From assembly GCA_036924285.1 (NCBI GenBank), contig JAYKYS010000008.1:10300501-10364500 (forward strand): DNA of 64,000 nucleotides, in the 5' to 3' direction. Shown in pieces: positions 43,231 to 53,508 of the stretch. The notes under the pieces are model-generated. The model searched no databases. It was given only the letters and a program-made list of their open reading frames with translations, and was not told the origin of the DNA. Positions within the stretch are counted from its first letter, which is position 1, and each line of letters starts with the position of its first letter. A program made the translations under genes and the position numbers. The DNA is from Asterella californica. Taxonomy: Eukaryota > Streptophyta > Marchantiopsida > Marchantiales > Aytoniaceae.

Positions 43231-46200
43231 CATATCGGAGAGGTTGATGAAGAAGTTGGGGATGGAACCAACTCGCCCGGCTAGCATTGTCGTGAGGATG
43301 GCTAACAAGCAACGGGTAAGACCTCTTGGTGTGTTTGAGAAGGTGGTCGTGTTTGTGATGGGAGTTCAAACATTGATGTCCTTTCAAGTGTTAAAGGACT
43401 CTAGTTATGATTTGCTCCTAGGTAGACCTTGGTTGAGAGCTGTGCGCACCACTGATAGGTGGCACAAGGGATACTTATGGATTGGGTCTAGAGATCATAG
43501 AGTGATAGTTCCTCTCTCGGGTGTTGGAGTTGTGACTTCTGACTCTGATAGACCCACTAGTGACTACTGGGAATCTGATACGGAGGACGATCAGAGTGTC
43601 TCAGAAGTAGATATCGAAGATTCTTACGATCAAGAATCCTCGTCTGAGGACAAAAGATTTGATCGAGATGAATCATTACATCAGCTTAGTGCTATTGACT
43701 TGTTGCCTCGACCAGCAGTGGAGAAAGATCCTGACAAAGAAGAGTTGAGTGACAAGGCAGAGATTGTGAGAAGACTCTCTATCTTGAAGTTTGGTATCAA
43801 TGTCACTCAAGAGGAGAAAAGTAGATTCCTAGATATATTTCGAAAATATATCCATGTGTTTGTTTTCAGCTACAAGGATTTGAAGGAGGTGACTCTCGAG
43901 ACTCATCGAATCGAATTGGAGGAGAATGCAAGACCAGTTCGACAGAAGCAGAGAAGGGTCAATCCTATAACAGCAATGATGGTCAAGGAGGAGATAGACA
44001 AGTTGAGGGAGGCGAGTTTCATCTACGAGGTGGAGAACTCAGAATGGGTTTCACCCATTGTGATTGTCAAGAAGAAGAATGGTAAGCTGCGAGTGTGCAT
44101 AGACTATAAGAAGCTGAATGCAGTTACCAAGAAGGATTATTATCCTCTACCATTTATAGATGAGATTTTGGAGGAAGTTGCTGGTCATGAGTGGTACAGC
44201 TTTGGTGATGGTTATAGTGGATACAACCAGATCAAGATAGCACAGGAGTACCAGCAGTTGACTACTTTCACTACTCCTTGGGGAACATTTGCATTTCGAG
44301 TGATGCCATTCGGACTGTGTAATGCTCCGGTCACGTTTCAGAGGTTCATGAACAAGATGTTTGAACCATTCATAGAAAAGTTTGTTCGTGATTTCATTGA
44401 TGATTTTTGTGTGTACGGAAGAAAGGAGGACCACTTTGATCATGTGATCAAAGTTCTGCAGCGGTTGGAACAAGCTAACGCTTCTCTGAATCCATAAAAG
44501 TGCATCTTTGGCTGCGAAGAAGATCTGCTGTTAGGACACATCATTTCCAAGAAGAGGATTGCGGTAGATCTTGAGAAGGTGAAGAAGATTGTGGATCTTC
44601 CATTTCTAATCAACTTGACAAAGTTGAGACATTTTCTTGGGATGGTTGGATATTATCGTAGGTTTATCTTTTCTTTCTCAAACAAAGCAATAGCTTTGAT
44701 TATGTACATGAAGAAAGGAGTTGAGTTTGAATTGATAGTGCATGATCAGAAGGCAAAGGAAGCATTTGAGGAGCTGAAAAAGGCATTGGTGCCAGCTCCT
44801 ATACTTGCTAAACCTGAGTGGAGTAAAGCATTTATTCTGTATACGGATGCCTCCAACGTAGCTATCGGGTGTACATTAAGTCAGTTAGATGAAGATGGGC
44901 ATGATCATCCTATAGCTTATGCTAGTAGGCAGATGGTGCCAGCGGAGAAGAATTACTCCGTGACTGAACGAGAAGGATTAGCGGTGATCTTTGGATTGAA
45001 GAAATTCTGACATTACTTGCTAGGAGGGAAATTTTCCATAGTCACAGATCACAAGGCTTTAAAGTATATCTTTAATAAGCTTAATGCCGAAGGTCGTATT
45101 GCCCGTTGGAAGATCTTTCTAATAGAATACGATTACGTGATCGAAGATAGACCAGAGAAAAAGCATGCAAATGCTGATCTTTTGTCGAGGGCTTATGATG
45201 ATGAGGGAGAAGAACCGTTTGATGATTCATTTCCAGACGAACATCTGATGACTATCACAAGCATTGAGGAGATACCGGACGAGTACAAGGAAATCTGGAG
45301 TTTCCTTGCAGATGGCTCTTTTCTAGAAGGTATGCATACCCTAGAACGTAACACGTTGATCAAGAGATGCAAATCTTACACCATGGTGGAGAGAATTTTG
45401 TTTCATCAAGGAGCAGATGGGTTACTAAGGAGAGCAGTTGGTCAGAAGGAGGCATTCAAGCTAATGCACGAGTTTCAAGACGGAACTATTTGCGGAGGTC
45501 ACTTTGCTGGTAAGATAACAGCCTTCAAGATTTTGGATGCGGGTTATCACTGGAGAGGGATTTTCAAAGAGTGTTTAGACTATTGTAAAACTTGCGACGT
45601 ATGTCAAGCATTTGCTCTGAAGTCTACTAGACACCTCCGTTAAGATCAATTCCCGTGTTAGGACCATTTGAGAAGTGGGTTATTGACTTTGTAGGTCCTC
45701 TTAATAAGACACCTCGAGGCAATAGATACATTGTAGTCGTCACTGACTATTGTACCAAGTGGGTAGAGGCTAGACCTTTGAGAGAGACCAATGAAACAGA
45801 AGTCGGTAGATTCTTATGAGAGAGGATCATCACAAGATTTGGATGTCCGTTAGAGTTGGTCTCGGATAGAGGAGGAGAGTTTGTAAGGAGCATGACTACT
45901 GCTATGCTACAACACTTTTCTATCAAGGCACGAGTAACGACCTCATACAAACCAAATGCCAATGGTCTTGCGGAGAAGACCAATCTTACACTTTGTATGA
46001 TGCTCGCCAAAAATGCTGGTGTTGAGACTGCGAAACATACTTGGGATAAGAGGCTACATGCCATCTTATGGGAGTACCGAACGACAACAAAGACTTCTAC
46101 TGGGTACTCTCCATTTCGATTGGTTTATGGAGTGGAGTCCAAGTTGCCGATCCAATTCGAATTGGATACTTTTCAAACCATTCAACGAAAGTTGAAGAGG

Positions 46201-46584
46201 TCGAGGGGAGAAGACGTGATCAAGTCAAGAAGGGAGCAACTCATGGAGTTGGAAGAGATCCGAGCGGTAGCAATGATCCGAATGGAACGAGCTCAAGCGT
46301 ATCAAAAGAAGAGTTACGACAAACGTTTGGGCAAGAGGGAGGTAAAACCTTTTCAAGTCGGAGATTGCGTTATGTTGTATGATGCTATCAGATTCAAGAG
46401 GGCTAGGAAGAAGTTTCTTTCGAGATATTTTGGTCCTTTTGTTGTAGATAAGGTGTGGAGCAACTTCACATATGACCTTCAGGAGTTGGGAGGAAGGAGA
46501 TTCGATCGGGTCAACCATGACAAGTTGAAGCTGTTTCATCGACGAAAGTTCTCTCTTCACTCCGAGGACGGAGCGAAAATTTAG
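43231..46584 (+). pseudogene. Pol of element B after D2 (protease end, RT, RNase H, integrase)
   Basis: Same domain order as A. Intact landmarks are LLLGRPWL, RT FIDDF, RNase H LYTDASN and ADLLSRA, the integrase zinc finger, GVESKLP and the full C-terminus ending SEDGAKI, which A lost. Breaks relative to A: TAA at 44495-44497, TGA at 45008-45010 (A has CGA), a 1-bp deletion near 45630, and TGA at 45817-45819 (A has TGG). No chromodomain at the end. Confidence 0.92.
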
Positions 46585-46597
46585 TCCGGGGGTAAAA

Positions 46598-47512
46598 TGT
46601 AACGACCTATGTTACACATAGGAAGTTTGTCTATTAGTAAGGTATTTAGTTATAACTAAGTGTTGAGAATGTTTATTTGCTGCCCAAGTACTTTAAAGAG
46701 GTATCAAGTTAGTCATGACTAGCTAAAAGTTAGTTATGGTTAAACTTAGCTGTACTTTTGGCAGAATTCAGATATTTCCTAAAGAGTGAGCACTACTATC
46801 TTGTCATCTTGTCTAAAAGATAGAAAGGAGGTGGAAAGTATCCCTTATCTCCTTTTGACTTGATATTAGTGGTTGGATTAAAGTTGTGGACTTTGTGGGC
46901 ATTAAAAACAAGAAGAGATTCCACATGTTTTCTTTTTAGTGGGTCCTAGTGTAGAGGGGGGGTGGAAATTTGAGATTCCTTGAGAATATTCCAGAATCCT
47001 TCTAGAAGTTGTTGACTTTGAAGAAATAAGCCCATGTGAAAAGGTAAGAAGCCCATGTGATTAATGCTTTTACCTTAAGTAATATCTTAGTAAAACCCGG
47101 TAAAAGTAGTTACGGCTGAGTTACCGGAGGGTACCAAAGTAAAAACCTAGAATGTATAAATAGAGGAGTAGAGAAGAGCTCCTCATCCTTGTTTTGACAT
47201 CGTCGTAATGACAACTTGAGTAATATAGAGAGTGTGAGATATTTTTAGCATGTGAGAACTTGAGAGACGTCGTTAGAATGGAAGATTTTAGTTGATGAAT
47301 TTAAGGAGATTTTTAGTTGATAAGTTTGTGGGTGTATGAATGAGTGAACTTAGCATTTTTCTCTTCAAGATTCATGGTGTGCTTCCATCAAAGCCATCAG
47401 AGGTGACCCTTGAGTGAGAGACAGGTCCGACATGTTGCAGATTCGTGGATGACGATCGTGGAGATTGAGAGATCGGGGGGTAGTTGATCGATAAGACCGC
47501 GAAGGGTTTACA
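46598..47512 (+). repeat. 3' LTR of element B
   Basis: 915 bp, preceded by the same AGTCCGGGGGTAAAA tract as in A and followed by the target duplication GTAC and then the interrupted RT of element C. Confidence 0.95.
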
Positions 47513-48085
47513 GTACGTGAAAAGATTTAGTTCAATTGTGAAGCCATTGACCAAGCTGATGAAGGTGGACCAGGAGTGGCAGTGGAGAGATGAGCAGGAG
47601 AGAGCTTTTGTAGAGCTCAAGGATAGATTGACATCTGCTCTCTCTTGAGGAGACCCGTTAGGGGGCGTCCTTTCCAACTGCACATTGATTGGAGTATGTT
47701 GGGACTTGGAGCAATGCTGACTCAACATGATGATGAGAAAAAGGAGTTTGTGGTGGCGTATGCCAGTCACTCCAACAATGCGGCGGAGACGAGGTACAGT
47801 TTGTACGAGGAAAGTGTTTAGCTGCAGTGTGGACCGTTGCACACTTCCGATGTTATTTGTTTGAGAACCCCTTTACTTTCATCACTGATCACCAGCAGCT
47901 CAAGTGGTTGATGGAGTCCGACAAGCTTACAGGGAAGCTTGCACGATGGGCTCTTATCTTACAGGAGTATGACTTCCAAGTAGTACATAGACCTAGAGTT
48001 GCAAATCTAGATGCCGATGGGTTGAGTCGTAACTCATGCACGAGTCAGCAAGATCAGACTGGAGCTCGGATGGTTTGGAGAATTG
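47513..48085 (+). pseudogene. Element C reverse transcriptase end and RNase H
   Basis: The C frame resumes as VKRFSSIVKPLTKLMK, WQWRDEQERAFVELKDRL. RNase H follows: QLHIDWSMLGLGAMLTQ-type sequence near 47680, SLYEESV and TDHQQLKWLME, then HRPRVANLDADGLSRN. RNase H removes the RNA template. The similarity stops near 48085, before any integrase, where F LTR sequence begins. Integrase and 3' LTR of C are therefore missing. Confidence 0.85.
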
Positions 48086-48485
48086 AGAAGTCCAATGCAT
48101 GCGCACAAGGTGTCATTGGGTTCAGATCTGTGCATGCTACGCGTGGGTTAAGACGGTTCGTGAAGAGGCGGATGAAGGTGTGTGTTCTGGAGAAAATTGA
48201 GACGAAGAGTGAAGATTTTAGGTACTTCAGTTACTTGTGAAGGAGAGTAGGACCGTTCGGACCGTTCCGGAGTCCAAACTTGCTGTCCTTGGATCCATCG
48301 GGTTGAAGAACGTCGAGTTCTTCAAGAAACTGAAGATGATACTAAGTTTCATCGGACAATTTGGGAGTTCTGAGTGAAATTGGCTTGCAGGGAAGCACTT
48401 ACGTCAGTTTTTCACCGCATGCAATCTTAGATTAAGTTGTTCTTCACGATCGGTGAGCCAAGCTCTTCGTTCTTGGTGTCTACGG
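48086..48485 (+). repeat. Truncated LTR of element F, left part
   Basis: Inverted match to 9860-10258 of the minus-strand F LTR; for example AATTGAG(A/G)(A/G)GTCCAATGCATGCG is shared. About 700 bp of the upstream LTR end, including the tandem repeat, is missing, so the junction at 48085/48086 is a truncation or deletion joint. It is interrupted at 48485 by element E. Confidence 0.75.
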
Positions 48486-49802
48486 TGTCGGGTTGAGAGT
48501 CTTCCTGGGAAGGGCGAACCTTCTGGCTGTGATATGAGCTTAAAGGCTGTGTTTAATCTACTCGGGGAAGCGTTGGGCTCTTTGCTGTGGCTGGTCTACT
48601 CACAGGATAGGCTTCAGGTCTCAAGGTGATACTGAAAACACTCATATAAGTCTCCAGGCTCTTCTGATAAGTTCAGGAAGCAAAGTTCAGGCTTAACTAG
48701 CAATGATAAGATCAGATGGCGAACTTTGACACTCAGGATTGAGAAATATGTGAAGGTTCAGACTTCAGAACTCCTCCTACATGTAAACAAGGTTCTACTG
48801 GATACACATACGAAATTTCAGCTTCAGATCAATTCAGAGCACTAAGATATGAGCAGAAACTTTCTGAGTAGAGAAATTACGGCAGTTTCTGGTACCCAGA
48901 CAGCTATTTCGACCTATAACAAGGAAATGGCTTGATCACTTTGGGAAATTCTTACAGGACTTGCAGTACACAGCTTGATGAACACTCCTGTGAAGTTGGG
49001 CCACCTGATTCCACACAGAACTCCAGATCTCGCTCTCCAAAGTTGCTGCTCCAGATTGAGAGCTTTTCGGACCCCCTCTACTTCAGCGGTCGCCCTGAAT
49101 TACTCACTGACTCAATTGACATGAAAATTTGGAGACAGTCGTAGCCCTGCTGACAGTGAACACAGCCACGAAGTTTTGAAGCAATTTCCTCGATTCTGCT
49201 GAAAGTGACACTCAAAACCCCAAATTGAACAGAAGTGCTTCAATTTTGACACAAAACGAACTTCAATCAGCCATAACTCCTTGTTTATTGCCTCAAATCG
49301 ATCAAACTTTTCGCTGACAGTGCTTGGCTCGACGAGCTCTATCTCCCCATGCTCTCAGATTTCGAAGTGCCCTCACAAATTGCTCGAACTCCACTCTAGA
49401 GCTCTGTTTCTAAATTTAGAGTTAACAAAAGACAAAAACAGACCAATGGGAGTTCATAGCTCCACTTGGTTGTCCTTTAGTACCCTAAACCACGTGGCAA
49501 CTTAGTTTTACTCATAGGCTACCACGTCAAGCTCCCTAGAGTGCCAGCGTAAAACTTAAACTACCTAAAACGACACGCAGCCCCGAAAATTAACTTAAAT
49601 CAGCTAGGAAGCGTGCATGGGCGACACGCAAATACAACCCATGAGCTTAAACCCCTATCAACATGGTAATCAACCTACTAAGACTCAAAATATATAACAT
49701 CCTCAAGTGTCGACATCTCTGAGGTCCTAACTCTACTCAGAGACACTAACGCTTGACAAAGAGGTGAATTATTTACAATGTAAAATAATTCACATCACGA
49801 CA
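48486..49802 (-). repeat. 3' LTR of element E
   Basis: 1317 bp, TGTCGTGATG at 49802 to CAACCCGACA at 48486 (minus direction). A 30-nt inverted repeat with 11-bp arms (GTGAATTATTT) lies at 49764-49793, near the LTR start. Confidence 0.95.
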
Positions 49803-49814
49803 TCCACCCCCTCC
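49803..49814 (-). other. Polypurine tract of element E
   Basis: On the minus strand GGAGGGGGTGGA abuts the 3' LTR. It is a typical purine tract priming plus-strand DNA synthesis. Confidence 0.8.
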
Positions 49815-49848
49815 AAACCTGCACATCCTCCGGTATGTGCCAATCTCC

Positions 49849-52800
49849 TCAGTCTTCTGTTTGATCTTCATCATCATCGCTCTCCTCCGCCTCAGTCTCA
49901 TCAGGCACTGGGACGTCTCCGTCTCTTGTTGTCCTCAGCTCCGACTCCAAAAAGTTGAATAACTCAACTGACCCTCCGCGTCTCTTGAACAATTTCACAC
50001 GTTTGCCAGCCACAGGTAGCTTCAAAGGAGTACCATCCAACTCACGCAACCTATAAGTGGCATTCTCATACACATCTAGCACAACATAAGGCCCGAACCA
50101 TCTTCGAGAGAACTTACGGAGTGTAGAATGCTGATTCTCCAACGTGCTATCATATACCAGAACCCAATCATCAACATGTATTGGCTTCGGTCGTAGTCGG
50201 TGAGTCTTGTCAAAACGTTCCTTGTTTCTGACTCGAGCCACCTTCAGCCTCTCCTGCGCATCAGCAAGATCTTCCTCTCTTCGCTCCAACTGCCTAATAC
50301 GTAAAGCAAGGAGTGAAGTACGATCTATACCATCTTCCCATGGTAGCGTAGCCCATGTAGGAAAGTTCTCCTCAGCAGGCATGATCGGTTTCTGCCCCAG
50401 CATAAGTTCAACTGGCATATAACCAGTCGTGGTACAGTGTGAAGTTCTATCAGCCCACAAAGCAAATGGAAGTAGTCTCGGCCATTCTCTAGGCCTACCA
50501 TCACATGCTTTCACTAAAGCATGAACAATAGAAGGGTGTCCTCGTTCACTCTTACCAATGCCCTCCGGATTCATAGCAGTGGTAAGCCGAAGCTTTACTC
50601 CATAACGAGCAAAAAACTCCTTCACTTCAGCGCCTCTCAACTCGCCTCTATCTGCACGTAATCTCCCAACCGATCCATAGCGACAGACGATATCTTCAAG
50701 CACGAACCGGCAGATATTCTCTGTAGTCTTCGTCCGTAGTGCTCGTCCCTCCACATAGTTGGAGAGATCCTCTCGAGCCAACACCAAGTAACGCATCCCC
50801 CATAACCCCGGTGGCATCATCACAAGATCAAGAACCCACTGAAAATGAATACTAGGTGGATAAGTAGGTACAAGCCCATCTCTGTAACGGACCTTAGAGT
50901 AGAACTGGCAGTGCAGACACGACCCAACAAAGTCCACCACGTCTTGATACAAACCCTTCCACCAGTAACGCTCCTTCAGCTTCGTGTATGTAGCCCAGAC
51001 TCCACGATGTCCAGCCCACAAGGTATCATGAAACTCCTTCAGCAGATTAAGCTTTGTCGGTTGATCATCCACCACTCTAGTAAGCATCCCATCTCTTCTC
51101 TTCGGACGTTTCCACAGATAACCCTCACGTAGAAGATAACTATACGCCTTCCGTCTGATCTCCTTGAACTCTGCATCACTCCATCCTTCTCTTCTGGATA
51201 ACGAACTCAGATAAAATCCAATATTGCGGAACTTTTTTGAGTAGAACCCCTCATTGAACGGCAGTGGTTCCAAGTCTGAAGTCTGCTGACCAACTTGGCA
51301 CCAAACGTCTCTCTTCTCTTCATTTTCCACCTCTGCAAACATCTCATCCTCATCCGTATAACGAGCCCTAGACAACATATCTGCAACTGGATTGTCTTTC
51401 CCTGCTATATGCTTTAGCTCAGGGTTTAGACTCCGGACATAAGCAATCCATCGTAGCATTGCTATGTCTGGTGTATTGCAGTTTGCTATCATACCCAACA
51501 AAGGCAAACAATCTGTTTCTAGTATCACATGAGCTCCTATCAAGAACTCTCGATCTACCTTCATAGCAGTAACAGCTCCCCACAACTCACGCTTCACTTG
51601 AGGATAGTTACGCTGTCTATCTGTTAAGATCCGAGCTCCAAACCTTGAAACAAACCGCACACCTTCTGCATCTTCTTGGCCAACGGCCCATCCAATCGCC
51701 TTTGGACTCGTATCAACAGTCAGTACCACAGGTCTCCCGCTCTCGTAGCTAAGCCTCCTTAGTATAGGTGGAGACTTCAGAATCTCCTTCAGCTGCTCCA
51801 TCGTCACATGATGTTCTTGCCGCCAAGTAAACCTCCTTCCCTTTCTCAGAAGTGCATATAGAGGCTCGGCAATATGTGCATAATGAGGAATACTCACACG
51901 AAAGAACACACAAGCTCCTAAGAACCGTCGAACCTCAGTGATGTTGGTGCAGTCAGCTATCCTTGCTATAGCATCTATCTTCTCTGGGTTCGGACGCCTC
52001 CCAAAAGTACCACACAGATGACCTACTACCACAATCTCTGACATCCCAAAGCGAGATTTGGTACCTGATAGAGTGAGGTGTACCTCCTCCAAACGCATCA
52101 GAATCTTCTCCACATCTCGAATGTGGTCTGCAACGAACTTTCTGCAACCATCAGAAGTCACTGCTTCGTCCTTGTCCTCCACCGGACAGCCTTTCATGGG
52201 AATATCATCCAGAAACGGGATAGTGACCTCAGGCACAAACTCTCGTAACACCTTATGCATCGCATTTTGCATATGAGCTACTGAGTTTGTCGCACCCTGA
52301 GGAAGGGTACACATCCGCATCAATCCCAAAGGTGTACGCATGGTAGTCAAGTCTCTACTCTCCAAAGCAAGCTGAAACTGATCATAACCTGAAAACAGAT
52401 CTCCAATAGAATAGATTGACCTTCCAGCAAACGCCTCAGCTACTTCATCAACCACAGGTCCTGTTCCAACGTTTCGAATCGTGATATTGTTGGCAGGCTG
52501 CAAGTCTTGGATGAAGCGTAGAGCTCCTGTCTTCTTAGGTACTGTGAACCATCGGCTAGAGTACGGAGCCATAGATGGTTCAAGAATACCCATCTGCATC
52601 CTCTCCTTCAGTAACTCAATCACCTTCGGTAGCAAGACACGAGGGACTGGAATCGGCTTCAAATCCCAAGGTACGTGAGGAACAGTGAAGATAACCATCG
52701 GAGCTATCACACTAGGATCCACACAACCTATCTCCTCAGCCGAGAAAGAAAATGCCTTACCATGGCTAACTATCATCTGTTCAAAAGCTCGTTTCTCCTC

Positions 52801-53508
52801 TTCAGTCAAGAAGCCACCCCCTCCTATCTGGAGCTGCTCGAGTGTCTCCTGAGTAAACTTGTGTCCTACCTGTGTAGGATCTCTAAGCACAGGCTCAGCA
52901 GCCGCTAACTCCATCTGCTGCTGAGAATCAACAGGTAATTGGGTCGCCACAGGTCTCACCTTCCTCACTACAGCTTTATACTTGGCGTGTACTTCCGCTT
53001 CCTGATGTAAGCCACACCAACAGACTGCATCCTACCATCCATTCTCCAGTCTCGGATGAGGACGATATCGCAAGTACGAGATAATTTCCTCATAGACTTC
53101 ACGAGAATGGATGGGGATCACCACCTTACCTCCCATCTGTTCCATCAACCTATCTACACCATCCAGCCAACGAACAAAAGACTGCACACCTACAAACTCC
53201 TCATAAACACCAGAAATCATCTCATCTTCCTTCAGAACTCCTGTACAACGCAGATTTGCTGCACACCTCTCCATCTGCCTTCTACTCTTCTCAGTCAAAT
53301 CCTCCATCCGTGTGAACTCACTCCAATCATCAGAACTGAAAGCCATCAACCCAGATTTCCAACTATGCACAGTGCAACTACTTTCTGAATCTTGAGCAGC
53401 CTTTCCATCAACCTCCTGTGATCCCTCAGGCTGCTCAAGCGGGATCATAGTAGCAGTAGATCCATCACTCTCGCTATCCCGTCCTACGAGAGTGGTTTCA
53501 GAAAACCC
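49849..53508 (-). pseudogene. Pol of element E (RT, RNase H, integrase), one in-frame stop
   Basis: Pol is in the -1 frame relative to gag-protease and is entered at the slippery site 53502-53508. The first 158 codons run to a TAG at 53032-53034, after LENGW. The same frame then continues for over 1000 codons. Counting from GTG 52968: RT FIQDLQPAN (152-160) and catalytic FLDDI (252-256); RNase H D418, E461, D486, D530; integrase zinc finger H647, H654, C684, C687; catalytic D714, D773, E808; then a GPY-type segment WFGPYVV and an acidic tail. The motif IPFLDDIPMKGC and its surroundings recall gypsy elements of basidiomycete fungi. Confidence 0.93.
53466..53508 (-). promoter_or_regulatory. Programmed -1 frameshift signal between gag-protease and pol of E
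   Basis: On the minus strand the heptamer G GGT TTT (53508-53502) is in the correct 0-frame register for X XXY YYZ slippage. A 7-nt spacer follows, then an 8-bp perfect stem CACTCTCG / CGAGAGTG (53494-53487 and 53473-53466) with a 13-nt loop that opens with the gag stop TAG. A -1 shift here leads exactly into the pol frame. Such signals set the gag to gag-pol ratio in many retroelements. Confidence 0.75.

Larger units (their letters stand above)
37408..47512 (+). mobile_element. Full-length Ty3/gypsy retrotransposon B (with solo LTR D2 inside)
   Basis: A 10.1-kb sister of A, including 1.37 kb of D2. LTRs lie at 37408-38323 and 46598-47512, with the target duplication GTAC at 37404-37407 and 47513-47516. 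Same primer site, leader ORFs and gag-pol order as A, with about 95-96% identity in most parts by eye. LTRs differ at about 22 positions (about 2.4%), so B is older than A. Stops, frameshifts and D2 make it dead. It interrupts RT of element C. Confidence 0.95.

Noticed and set aside
47372..47842. 156-codon minus frame across the B 3' LTR and C RNase H
   Set aside because: It crosses an insertion junction and is antisense to RNase H.
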